Below are positions 53,955 to 62,200 of a DNA stretch of 64,000 nt, in pieces (position 1 is the stretch's first letter; every line of letters starts with the position of its first letter). Location of the stretch: NCBI RefSeq assembly GCF_024498195.1, contig NZ_CP101824.1:3472001-3536000 (forward strand). Reading direction: 5' to 3'. The notes beneath the pieces are model-generated. The model had not been told where the DNA came from. It made no database searches and saw only the letters and a list, made by a program, of their open reading frames with translations. Origin of the DNA: Halovivax cerinus (GTDB lineage: Archaea > Halobacteriota > Halobacteria > Halobacteriales > Natrialbaceae). Both the position numbers and the translations under genes were made by a program.

Positions 53955-54209
53955 ATGCGAATCCGCACCGACGGAGACTACGCGTATCGGAAGGACGTGA
54001 TCGAACGAGCGGCTGACTACTACGGCTGTAACAAGACGAAAGCCGTCACGCAGGCGTGCGAGGACGTGCCCGAACTCGTCGGGGCGGCTCGCCAGGTGAT
54101 CGAGCGCGAGGACCTGACCGCCGAGCAGCGCCAGGAGATCGCCGAGACGCTATCGACGAAGGCCGTCGGGTTCGACGTCCAGACGACGGTCGAAACTCGC
54201 ACTGAATGA
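53955..54209 (+). CDS. DUF7692-type small protein
   Basis: 84 residues from the ATG at 53955 (MRIRTDGDYAYRKDVIERAA). Conserved DYYGCNKTKAVTQACEDVP pattern of haloarchaeal DUF7692 proteins, often found in plasmids and proviruses; it resembles ribbon-helix-helix antitoxin-like DNA-binding folds, which is inference. The aaaaactagg stretch ~27 nt upstream may be its TATA region, so it has its own promoter. Confidence 0.75.
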   Translation: MRIRTDGDYAYRKDVIERAADYYGCNKTKAVTQACEDVPELVGAARQVIEREDLTAEQRQEIAETLSTKAVGFDVQTTVETRTE

Positions 54210-54544
54210 AAGGTGCCGGTAGTCTTTTATCATAATACGTTATGTTTCTCTCTGCGGGCATGTCCGTCTGTGGTTGCCACCCAGATCGTACTCCACGGTG
54301 CCCGCATTTTTCATAAACCGAACCCAACGGGCATTAGGTTTACCGATGTCCGTAATCGGCCAAAACGCCTATTCTTCGCGGGTACAGTGCCTATATTGGC
54401 GGGTAGCACCAGTCCGATCCGATCACCGTCAATAGCTTCGGACCCCCGCCGACGAAGACATGGGGCGTGGCGCGTTCGGTCGGTCCCCCCGCCGAGGGCG
54501 CCACTATCGTTTTCGTTTCCTACCGATAGCATATAGCCGTCGGT
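54210..54544. other. Non-coding region between convergent element genes
   Basis: 335 bp with no supported gene. It holds the inverted repeat listed at 54253-54311 and several AT-rich stretches (tcataatacgttatg; gtgcctatattgg; atagcatatagcc). Confidence 0.5.
54253..54311 (+). terminator. Possible terminator or structured 3' region of the DUF7692 gene
   Basis: TGCGGGCA (54253-54260) pairs with TGCCCGCA (54299-54306), directly followed by TTTTT (54307-54311). The 38-nt interior contains a second small hairpin (GTGG-ttg-CCAC). The arrangement of GC stem plus U-run resembles a factor-independent terminator for the + strand gene ending at 54209, though the loop is long. Confidence 0.45.
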
Positions 54545-54928
54545 TCAGAACACGTCGCCGATAGGGATCTTCGCCTGCTTCGTATCACGGTGATCGCCGC
54601 CACCGTGCCACCGGAGGAGCGGGAGATTCGCCGCTTTGACCATCTTGTCTTTAAGGATCGTACAGCCTGAGCGGCCGTGCGGGCGGTAGACGACGAAGCA
54701 GTACCAGCCGTCGTGCCGCCGGAGTTTCCGGTGGTAGGCGTGATAGACCTTGAAGTTTCCCGGCTGGCCGTCGGCATGTTCGATCATCGTCGATTTGATC
54801 TCGACCGGTGTTCCGTTTCCGAACCTGGCGTCGTGCCAGCTCGACCGTTCGAGATCGAACCGACGCTTTGCGGCCATCCGCTTTTCGCAGATCGTGCCGA
54901 AATGGTTCGCCCGCTTCGAGCGATTCAC
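54545..54928 (-). CDS. PD-(D/E)XK endonuclease-like protein
   Basis: 127 residues from a GTG at 54928 (VNRSKRANHFGTICEKRMAA). The catalytic-type core is DLERSSWHDARFGNGTPVEI followed by Lys (Asp...Glu-x-Lys), then FKVYHAYHRKL, and the C-terminal WYCFVVYRPHG and LRWHGGGDHRDTKQAKIP. I recognise this as a haloarchaeal element-associated endonuclease family. The GTG sits ~28 nt after a TATA box (see 54949-54962), which supports a leaderless transcript and this start. Confidence 0.72.
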   Translation of the reverse strand: MNRSKRANHFGTICEKRMAAKRRFDLERSSWHDARFGNGTPVEIKSTMIEHADGQPGNFKVYHAYHRKLRRHDGWYCFVVYRPHGRSGCTILKDKMVKAANLPLLRWHGGGDHRDTKQAKIPIGDVF

Positions 54929-55331
54929 GCCGAACCACGCGCCACGCGCGTTTTATATATCGACTCCTCTCGGCTGTTGGCTGGCGTGGGCCGTGGGCCG
55001 CAAGGTTCGACGAAAGGAGAGAGAACCGCAGTAATAGTGGGGTGTCCCGTGTCGTTGCCGGAATGCCACCCGCCTGCCCCCATGCGATCGTGGCCTCCAC
55101 GTTGGCAACGGCCTCGGTATGTTTTCCATCAGTATCATATTCGTTCCACCGTTTCCGGACAGTTTCGCGACTCCAGGGGACGAATTTCGCCACTTGCCGG
55201 TTGCTCATCCCCTGCTGTTTCGCTCGGATGACCGAGTAGAGAGCGGCTTTCTCGACGGCTACTTTCTCGCTCACATCGTCGCGATCGTCATCCTCGATGA
55301 GGCGGATTTCGCGGCGCACCTCCGTACTCAT
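54651..55331 (-). CDS. HTH protein of the element; C-terminal half of the frame doubtful
   Basis: The frame runs 226 residues from the ATG at 55331 (MSTEVRREIRLIEDDDRDDV). Residues ~25-75 look real: a homeodomain-like helix-turn-helix (VIRAKQQGMSNRQVAKFVPW; SRETVRKRWNEYDTDGKHT). After about residue 100 the sequence becomes Arg/Pro-rich and reads through the promoter and coding sequence of the endonuclease in another frame. The natural protein is probably ~100 residues and has lost its stop by a frameshift or mutation. No stop is seen in the three minus frames near 55040. Confidence 0.5.
   Translation of the reverse strand: MSTEVRREIRLIEDDDRDDVSEKVAVEKAALYSVIRAKQQGMSNRQVAKFVPWSRETVRKRWNEYDTDGKHTEAVANVEATIAWGQAGGIPATTRDTPLLLRFSLLSSNLAAHGPRQPTAERSRYIKRAWRVVRRESLEAGEPFRHDLRKADGRKASVRSRTVELARRQVRKRNTGRDQIDDDRTCRRPAGKLQGLSRLPPETPAARRLVLLRRLPPARPLRLYDP
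54949..54962 (-). promoter_or_regulatory. Predicted core promoter of the endonuclease gene
   Basis: On the minus strand the sequence reads GATATATAAAACGCG, one of the best TATA boxes in the window, ~28 nt before the GTG at 54928. It lies inside the open frame of the upstream HTH gene, which argues that the true end of that gene is earlier. Confidence 0.65.
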
Positions 55332-55477
55332 GCGATGTTCTACGGCGGCCGGTGGATAAGCGTTCGGTCGCTCTTCGAAGGAAAGGTGGTCGGATTCTAC
55401 CCAGAGTGCTTCGTGCGGATGTACGTAAAACAATCCATACCGGAACGCTGACAGCCCAAAGGTACGGTCCGCCCCAC

Positions 55478-55714
55478 CTAGCCCCGATCTAACTGCTGTG
55501 TCCACTGATGCGAGAAGTCGGAGAGATTCATCGCGGCGGCGCAGTGTTCACAGCAGTACCGGACGGAGTTCCCGTACTTCTTCGACAGGCCGGACGACGG
55601 CTCGACGGAGACCTTGAAGAGGAACGCCGGCGCCACGGCGCGATCACACCGGTAGCACTCTTCGTTCCGAGGCGTCTCGGGAGACCCGGCGCCCGAGCTT
55701 CCGATCGATTTCAC
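55478..55714 (-). CDS. DUF7576-like zinc-finger protein
   Basis: 78 residues from a GTG at 55714 (VKSIGSSGAGSPETPRNEEC). Two Cys pairs, EECYRCDRAV and RYCCEHCAAAMNL, with the intervening FLFKVSVEPSSGL, match the haloarchaeal DUF7576 zinc-finger family. The frame upstream of the GTG lacks similarity. Function unknown; single gene on the minus strand of the element. Confidence 0.7.
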   Translation of the reverse strand: MKSIGSSGAGSPETPRNEECYRCDRAVAPAFLFKVSVEPSSGLSKKYGNSVRYCCEHCAAAMNLSDFSHQWTQQLDRG

Positions 55715-55862
55715 GCGTGAACACCTCGATCGAGTCGCACGGGGAGGTCGATCATGTGCGCTCTCCAATCCCCGATTTCGAAAGTAAACGACGGAGAGCG
55801 ATTCGACTCTCGAAACCGAGAGCGGGCGAGACCTTTTTGTCGTAGTGGTGTGTTCCGTAACA

Positions 55863-55982
55863 TGGCAACCAAAACCCCGTTACAGGGTTTGGAAGCCAAG
55901 CGTCTCGGGTGTCCTTACCACCCGGGACTTTTGCTGCGAAGTCCCCTGCGACCGACGGAGACGCTGGCTTCCAGCGGGAGCT
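55863..55982 (-). ncRNA. Candidate structured RNA with three-way junction and own promoter
   Basis: Outer stem P1 pairs 55891-55906 with 55958-55972 (15 pairs, one bulged A). It encloses hairpin P2 (55907-55911 with 55919-55923, 5 bp) and hairpin P3 (55924-55930 with 55939-55945, 7 bp). On the minus strand a TATA-like ttataataa (55995-56003) would start transcription at about 55973, exactly at the 5' end of P1. A GC hairpin with a short U-run (minus strand ACCC-tgtaac-GGGGTTTT, ~55888-55873) could end it. TGGC (55863-55866) can also pair with GCCA (55895-55898), in competition with P1. A + strand transcript (T-tract at 55834) is the alternative. Confidence 0.5.
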
Positions 55983-56055
55983 ACGTGGTACTAGTTATTA
56001 TAATTATTGGACGTTCGAGGAATTAATTATCTGAAGCCACACGCCGCCGTTCCAA

Positions 56056-56086
56056 CGCCAATTTGCCATCGAACGGAAAATTGGCG
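56056..56086. repeat. 9-bp perfect inverted repeat next to the candidate attR
   Basis: CGCCAATTT (56056-56064) and AAATTGGCG (56078-56086) are exact reverse complements with a 13-bp spacer. The second arm directly adjoins the attR-like GAGTCCATTCG, as expected of recombinase arm-binding sites, but this role is inferred. Confidence 0.55.
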
Positions 56087-56097
56087 GAGTCCATTCG
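56087..56097. repeat. Candidate attR
   Basis: Exact copy (GAGTCCATTCG) of 49261-49271. Preceded by GGCG here and GGC at the tRNA. The match is short, so its role as element border is moderately supported. Between this point and the DUF5518-like remnant (56098-56207) no gene is supported. Confidence 0.5.
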
Positions 56098-56207
56098 TCG
56101 AAACCCAGGTGTCGCTTTCGATCTCACCAACTGAGATGGATCGAAACACCAGCCCAGAGAGACCGAGCATCGGCGAGCCTTCAAATACCCGGCTCGCGTC
56201 CAGTCCC

Positions 56208-56609
56208 TCAGCGTCCTTCCGTACAACGTCGGCAGCCATCCGGCATCTCCGTTCTGCGTTCATCCCCTGACGATCGGTCGAGCGAGCCGTAGTGGGGTTG
56301 TGCGCGTACCTCCGACGAGTATCGCCGACTGGCAGCGGCTCGCGGGCTCCCGAACGTCGTGGTCGCCCACCCACCGACGATGCCGCCAATCCAACCCGGT
56401 AACGCGGCAACGACGAGGAGTACCGGAATCGAGATCAAAAATATGGCGACGACACCGAACGGCGATGGCCACGCCGTGGCCGTCCGAATTAACTGGGATG
56501 ACAGCCAGACGTACGCCGGTACGCCACCGAGTATCCCCGCACCGATACCCGCACTCGCAGGCTTCCGAGCGTTTCGCTGGGCGAGGTAACCCGCGAGTAG
56601 GCCTCCCAC
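56208..56609 (-). pseudogene. DUF5518-like membrane protein, 5' end deleted
   Basis: 133 residues are open from a GTG-like codon at 56609, starting directly in the conserved GGLLAGYLAQRNARKPASAG. The DUF5518 pattern of glycine-rich hydrophobic segments follows (IGAGILGGVPAYVW; VVAIFLISIPVLLVVAALPG). Family members have an N-terminal helix before this point, which is missing. The C-terminal ~40 residues are polar. The truncation point coincides with the truncation of the methyltransferase on the other strand. Confidence 0.6.
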
Positions 56610-56614
56610 CGCCC

Positions 56615-57067
56615 GAACAGGTCGAGCAGGCCACCGATCTGGCGGTGCGGAACGGCTTTCACAACGTCAGCTTCCGAGAGGGATACATCGAGGACCTGCC
56701 CTTCGAGGATGCACCGTTCGACGTCGTGATCTCGAACGGCGTCATCAACCTCTCCGCGGAGAAAGCACGGGTGTTCGAGGAGGCACGTCGTGTCCTTCGG
56801 CCGGGCGGGCAGATAGTGCTCGCGGACATCGTCAGCGACCGACAGCTGCCCGAGAGCGTCAAAGCCGACGCGGATCTCTGGGCGGCCTGCATCGGCGGGG
56901 CCGAACAGGTCGACAGCTACACCTCGCTCGTCGAAGCCGCCGGATTCGAGGTACAGGAAGTCACCGAGAACACGCGGTACGAGTTCGTCTCCGACCGAGC
57001 GGCGAACGCGTGTCAGAAGTACGGTGTGAAGAGCATCTCGGTGCGCGCCAGCACGTCTTCGACGTGA
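56615..57067 (+). pseudogene. Class I SAM methyltransferase (arsenite-methyltransferase-like), 5' end deleted
   Basis: The remaining ~150 codons begin at PEQVEQATDLAVRNGFHNVSFREGY, in the middle of a Methyltransf_11-type domain. Present: EDLPFEDAPFDVVISNGVIN (motif IV), RRVLRPGGQIVLADIV, and the AACIGGAEQVDSYTSLVEAA segment of the ArsM group. Missing: the N-terminal cysteine region and the GxGxG SAM-binding motif I. No start codon lies nearby, so the product cannot work. Confidence 0.75.
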
Positions 57068-57239
57068 ACGGCGCTCCGGCCTGCGCTCGGTTGCCGAACC
57101 GAGCGTCGCACCCGTTTGATCGCCGACGCGTGCTCGAACACCGTCGGTCGCCGGTCCCTGCGGAATCGATCATCCGTTCGAACTTTCCAAAATAATAGGC
57201 AGTATTCAGTTAATGAATTACGAATGATCCAGACTGTCA

Positions 57240-57257
57240 CCTAGTTTTATGTAATGG
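57240..57257 (+). promoter_or_regulatory. Predicted core promoter of the amidohydrolase gene
   Basis: agttttatgtaatgg is a TATA-like element ~30 nt before the ATG at 57281. The mRNA would be leaderless. The 213-bp stretch 57068-57280 holds no other feature. Confidence 0.5.
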
Positions 57258-57280
57258 TGTGTGGTAGCGCCCCACGTACC

Positions 57281-59077
57281 ATGACCGATGGAGATTCCCA
57301 ATTCGAAGAACTCGGCGTCGAACTGCACAGCAAGCGGCGGACGTTCATGGCCGCGACGGGTGCCGGCCTGGGCATACTCGGAACCAACTCGGCCGCGGCC
57401 CGGCGTGAGACAACGGACGATCCTACCCCAACTGACGAACGGCGCAGGACCGTCGCCGGGAACGCCCGGTTCGCGGACACGGTACTCTTCAACGGGCAGA
57501 TCCTCACCGTCGACGACGCGTTCTCGGTCGCCGATGGCGTCGCGATCCGCGACGGCCGGTTCGTCGCCGTCGGCGGCCGCGGGGACGTAAAGCGGCTCGC
57601 GGGACCGAACACCGAAGAGATCGATCTCGGCGGGCGCACGGTCGTCCCCGGGCTGGTCGACTCGCACCTGCACATGCTGTCGGTCGGGCTGGACCTCGCG
57701 AAAGCGGATCTCTTCGACGCGCGGAGCGTGGCCGACGTGATCGCCGTCGTCGAGGCCGAGGCCCAGGAGACGCCGGCAGGCGAGTGGGTCCAGACCTCCT
57801 CGAGCTGGCACGAGGGGCAGCTCGACGAGAAGCGCCTCCCGACCCGTGACGACCTGGATCCCGTCTCGCCGGACAACCCTGTCTTCGTCCCCCGCGGCGG
57901 GCACGTCTGTACGGTGAACAGCGCCGCGCTCGACCTGGCCGGCATCGACGCGAGCACGGACGACCCAGCGGGCGGGACGATCGTCCGGGATCCCGACACC
58001 GGCGAGCCGACCGGCGTCCTGCTGGAGACGGCCCGCGATCTCGTCGAAGGGCTCATCCCGGAGCCGACGCGCGAGGAGCGAAAGGCCGCCATCCCGCGCG
58101 CGATGGGAGAACTCAACGCCCGCGGCGTCACCGCGGCCCTCGAACCAGGGCTGTCGATCGCCGACATGCGCGCGTACATGGAGTTCCGGACGACCGGGAC
58201 CCCGACTGTCCGCACCGACATGCTCGCCCGCGTTCACTCCATCGACGACGTCGACGCGGCGACGAGCCACTACGCCCGGGGCTTCGGCGACGGCATGCTG
58301 AAGGTCGGCGGGATGAAGTACCTGATCGACGGCGGGGTGGAAGGCGCGGCGTTGCACGAGCCGTACGAGATCGTCGACGGCGTCCAGGAGGACCCGACCT
58401 ATCGAGGCCACCTGATCCTCCCGCCCGGCGGGCGCGACGAGTACCGCGAGATGCTCGAGCTCGCGGCCGATCGGGGCTTCCAGGTGCAGACCCACGCCGT
58501 GGGCGACCGCGCGATCGACCTCGTGATGGAGGAGTACGCGGCCGTCGACGAATCGGTCGACGTCGGTGACCTCCGGTGGGCGGTGATGCACAATTTCCTC
58601 CCGACGGAGTGGAGTATGGAGCAGATGGCGGCGTTAGACGTCGTCGCGACCGTCCAGAACCACCCGACTCGGCTCGGCTTCAACCAGCTCGAGTGGTGGG
58701 GCGACGACCGCGGCAACTACGCGATTCCGATCCGTGACCTGCTCGATGCCGGCGTCGCGGTCGCCGGCGGAACGGACGCGAACGTCGTCCCCTGGCGGCC
58801 GTTCGAGTCGCTCTGGTGGATGGTCACGAGGCAAACGGTCGGCGCCGGCACCCTCGGCGCGGATCAGGCCATCTCCCGCGAGGAGGCGCTCCGGCTGTGG
58901 ACGATCGGCAGCGCGTACGCGATGCACTGGGAGGACGAGATCGGCTCGATCGAACCCGGGAAACTGGCCGATCTCGCCGTCCTCGACACCGACTACCTAC
59001 GATGTGCCGCAGACGACATCGTCGACGTCTCGGTCGATATGACGATGGTCGGCGGGGATATCGTCCACCGGACGTAA
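57281..59077 (+). CDS. Tat-exported YtcJ-like amidohydrolase
   Basis: 598 residues from the ATG at 57281 (MTDGDSQFEELGVELHSKRR). Twin-arginine signal KRRTFMAATGAG at ~19-30. The amidohydrolase core has the metal-binding GLVDSHLHM, later His residues (QTHAVGDRAID; VMHNFLPTEWS) and the metal Asp in AGGTDANVVPWRPF, then EEALRLWTIGSAYAM and GSIEPGKLADLAVLD. YtcJ-like enzymes hydrolyse N-acyl or imidazolone-type bonds; the substrate is unknown. The start was chosen because the ATG at 57254 lies in the TATA region. Confidence 0.9.
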   Translation: MTDGDSQFEELGVELHSKRRTFMAATGAGLGILGTNSAAARRETTDDPTPTDERRRTVAGNARFADTVLFNGQILTVDDAFSVADGVAIRDGRFVAVGGRGDVKRLAGPNTEEIDLGGRTVVPGLVDSHLHMLSVGLDLAKADLFDARSVADVIAVVEAEAQETPAGEWVQTSSSWHEGQLDEKRLPTRDDLDPVSPDNPVFVPRGGHVCTVNSAALDLAGIDASTDDPAGGTIVRDPDTGEPTGVLLETARDLVEGLIPEPTREERKAAIPRAMGELNARGVTAALEPGLSIADMRAYMEFRTTGTPTVRTDMLARVHSIDDVDAATSHYARGFGDGMLKVGGMKYLIDGGVEGAALHEPYEIVDGVQEDPTYRGHLILPPGGRDEYREMLELAADRGFQVQTHAVGDRAIDLVMEEYAAVDESVDVGDLRWAVMHNFLPTEWSMEQMAALDVVATVQNHPTRLGFNQLEWWGDDRGNYAIPIRDLLDAGVAVAGGTDANVVPWRPFESLWWMVTRQTVGAGTLGADQAISREEALRLWTIGSAYAMHWEDEIGSIEPGKLADLAVLDTDYLRCAADDIVDVSVDMTMVGGDIVHRT

Positions 59078-59214
59078 GGCAGCCGTATCCATCTGAGTGA
59101 TTTGGCGTATCGTCGAGCGGACGGGCGTTCGATTGGACAGTCGACGCCGCGATGCGTGTCTAATTGTTTCGGACGGTAGACGGGGAAAACCGGGCTGTCG
59201 ATGGACGAACGGAA

Positions 59215-62200
59215 CTACGTCCGGTATCGACGCTGTGCCAGGGCGACCGTGACACATAGCGCTACGACGGTTGCCGCAGCCCCGAAACCGGGAACAGAAT
59301 CCTCGCCGCCCGATGAGTCTATCCGGTCGCTCCTGTCGGCATCACCTTCACTATCAGTACCACCGTCGGACCCGTCTCCCGAGGTGTCGTCAGGCGACTC
59401 GTTGTCCTCGTCGCCAACCTCTTCGTCGGTACCGTCGTCTTCGTCCTCGCCCGGATCGTCGCCGCCGGGGGGAAGAGGCGGAAGTCCCCCGCCTGCTCCG
59501 CCGACGGTGATCGACTCCTCGGCCGTCACCTCGTTGCCGGCGGTGTCGACGAGGGTGAGCGTCACGGTGACGGAATCACCGTCTTCGAGCGCCGAAAGGT
59601 CGACGCGGGCGCGGTCGTCGGTCAGGTGCCGATCGATCCCCTCGTCGGCGCCCTCGATTGCGAGTACCGACGCTTCGACGTCGATTGGAGTGATCGACGG
59701 CGAGTACTCGAACGAGACGGTGACCGGACCGTCCCCCGGTTCGATGTCGGTTCCGGGGTCGACGGTCACGTTCTCGACGATCGGTGGCGTCTCGTCGACA
59801 CCAGCGACGGCGAACTGACTGAACCCGTCCACAGTGGCGACCAGTTCGTTGCTGGCGCCCGTGTAGTCGGTCGAGATCGGCTGGTATTCGGGTTCGCCGT
59901 CGGGTGATCGAATAACGACGAGATCCGCAGGATCGAAATCGTCGGTGAGTTCCGGATCAAGATCCGAAAGGGATACCAGTAGCGTCGCGTTCTCGAGTTC
60001 GGCGTCGGTCAGGCCGTCGTCGACGACGTTCAGGTAGCCGTCGGCGACGAACCGGGAATCGAGGGTCGTCGAGGCCGGCGGTTCGTCGCTTTCCGTGAGG
60101 ACGGCCTGGCGAACGGTGTCGTTGCCGATCGCGGAGGCGTTGACCGCGAGATCGATCTCGTACCCGCCGCCCTCCGAGACCAGCGACGCAGTCCCGTTTT
60201 CGATCTCGTAGCCCGAGATCGTGGATTCGAGCGCCGTCGGTCCGCCGTTCCCCGCGTCGTCGACGACCGTTCCCGAAACGGAGTAAGTCGTGTTGACGCC
60301 ATCGACCAGCCCGCCCTCGAACTCGATCGTGAGTTCGTCCGCCGGATCTTCGAGGCGAGTCGGATAACTGGACGGCGTCCGATCGACCGATTCCGCCCCC
60401 TCGGCGACGATCTCGAGGTCGGTCAGGTCGAGCGGTTCGTCCGCCTCGAGGGTGAGGGTCGCGACGTCCTGGCCGAGATCCTCGACGGTCGCGCGCGGTT
60501 TGGGCGGCGTCGTATCGACGTCGACCCGACCGTCATCACGGTCGGCGACGTTCCCGTGCTCGTCGACAGCTTCGACGAAGGCGGTGTAGTTCCCGTCGGC
60601 GACGAGGGCGTCTGCGTGGATCGTCGCTTCGACGGTCCCCGGATCGACGTCGTCCACCGAGACGGTCTCGGTGTATGGCGCGAACGTCGCGTTGAGACCG
60701 AGTTCGACCGACGCCAAGGCGGCGCCCGTGGGTTCGACCGTTGCCCGGACCGTCGCGGAGTCGTTCGTCCGAGACTCCTCGACCTCGAGGTCGGTTATCG
60801 TCGGTGGCCTGTCGTCGTGTTCGACGGCTACCGTTTTCTCGTACGTTTCGCTCGCGTTGCCGACGACGAATTCGACGGACACGTTGTAGGTTCCCGCGTC
60901 ATCGAACCGGTGTTCCAGGACCGGGTCGTCCGTCGTCTCGGTGGTTCCGTCCCCGAGATCCCAGCGGAAGGCGTCGATTGCGACTTCGGTCCCGTCCACG
61001 AACGCCGTCGCCTCAGAGGCGTCGAGCGTGACCGTCTCCGTGTTGTAGGGCGTCGCGTCGGAGACGTCGAGCGCCGGTTCGATCGTGAGGGATCGTACCT
61101 CGACCGACAGACTCGAAACGTCGTCGTCGCTCCGGACCTGGAGGGCGTGCGTTCCCGCATCGCCTCGCTCGGTATCCCACTCGAACGAGACGGTGTCGGA
61201 CTCGTTCTCGTCGAGCGAGAGCGACGTTTCGTCGAGAACCGAGCCGTCGCCCGAGACGAGCTCGATCGTCTGGGTCGCGCTCACGTCCTCGGTGTTATCG
61301 ACCGCCGCCTCGACGGATAGTGTATCACCCTCGGTCACAGGGTCAGATGCACTGAGTCCAGTAACGATGAACTCTCCATCGGGAACGTCGTCCGGGCCGA
61401 CGTGGAACCGCTGGGTCTGTTCGATCCGTGAATCTCCAGACTCGTAAGCCACGGTCACGGCGTATTCGCCAGACTCGGTCGGAGCCCAGTCGACAGTGTG
61501 ACCACTCAAATTGAACGTCCCGTCGCCGGTAATGTCCCATTCGACATCGACCATGCTCGGGCCGATCGTTGGGAGATCCCCGTCTGCGACTAGTCGACCG
61601 TCGGCGTAGTGGAACGACACGCGATGAGTGACGTCTTGCCTGTCGCGCCCGGGATCGTCGTCGGTTCCTTCCCAGCGGTCGTAGAAGTCGTCGAACGATT
61701 CGCCCGTTGTCGAAGCGAACCGGCTACGCATGTCGTCACCGTCGTCGGTGTTTTCGACAAGGTCCAGAAACGTTTGCCGGCCGTACTCGGCGTAGAATGC
61801 GCTGACGAAATCGCTCGCGTGGTCGTACTCTCTACCGGACATCCCCCAATCGAGAAGATCGGTTCTGTCGAGTCTCTCGTCGTATATCGAGTACGGTTGT
61901 CTCGTCGATGCTTCGAACGTGGCGTGACCTTCCAGGAGGTAGTTCCAGTCGCCGTCAGGCTCCATGTCCATTTCGAACTGGGCCAGGTGGACGAGCTCGT
62001 GTTCCGTCGTGCTCAATGCGCCCGGATTTCCGGACGACCCCGACCCACGAGCCGTTTCGATGACGACTCGATCCGGATGGTCGGCGTACCCGGAACGATC
62101 GACCGGGGAATCGACCACGTCGCTGGCGTCTTCTACTGCGTCGAAATCGATCGATGCCGGTAGATCGCCGACCCGCTGTTCGATGTTTCGAATCAGGAGT

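Larger units (their letters stand above)
49261..56097. mobile_element. Probable integrated element in the tRNA-Ala 3' end, without a visible integrase
   Basis: The left edge is the tRNA-Ala 3' end, and an 11-bp copy of that end lies at 56087-56097 (about 6.8 kb). The contents differ from the flanking chromosome: a tightly overlapping string of small Cys-pair genes, virus/plasmid-type families (DUF7845, DUF7692, PD-(D/E)XK, DUF7576), frequent GTG starts and several perfect inverted repeats. No tyrosine integrase, capsid, spike or ATPase gene is visible. It may be a satellite, a decayed provirus or a non-autonomous plasmid. The right border is only moderately supported. Confidence 0.55.

Noticed and set aside
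55711-55899. 62-residue minus-strand ORF before the DUF7576-like gene
   Set aside because: It overlaps the RNA candidate's flank, has no recognisable domain and no plausible start signal.
55862-56026. 54-codon + strand ORF starting MATKTPLQGLEAKRLG
   Set aside because: It coincides with the paired arms of the predicted RNA, has no similarity or domain signal, and its Ile/Val-rich end is just the AT-rich promoter read as protein.
49196-56097. A complete provirus
   Set aside because: No capsid, spike, packaging ATPase, known Rep or integrase gene could be recognised, so only an element of unknown type is claimed.
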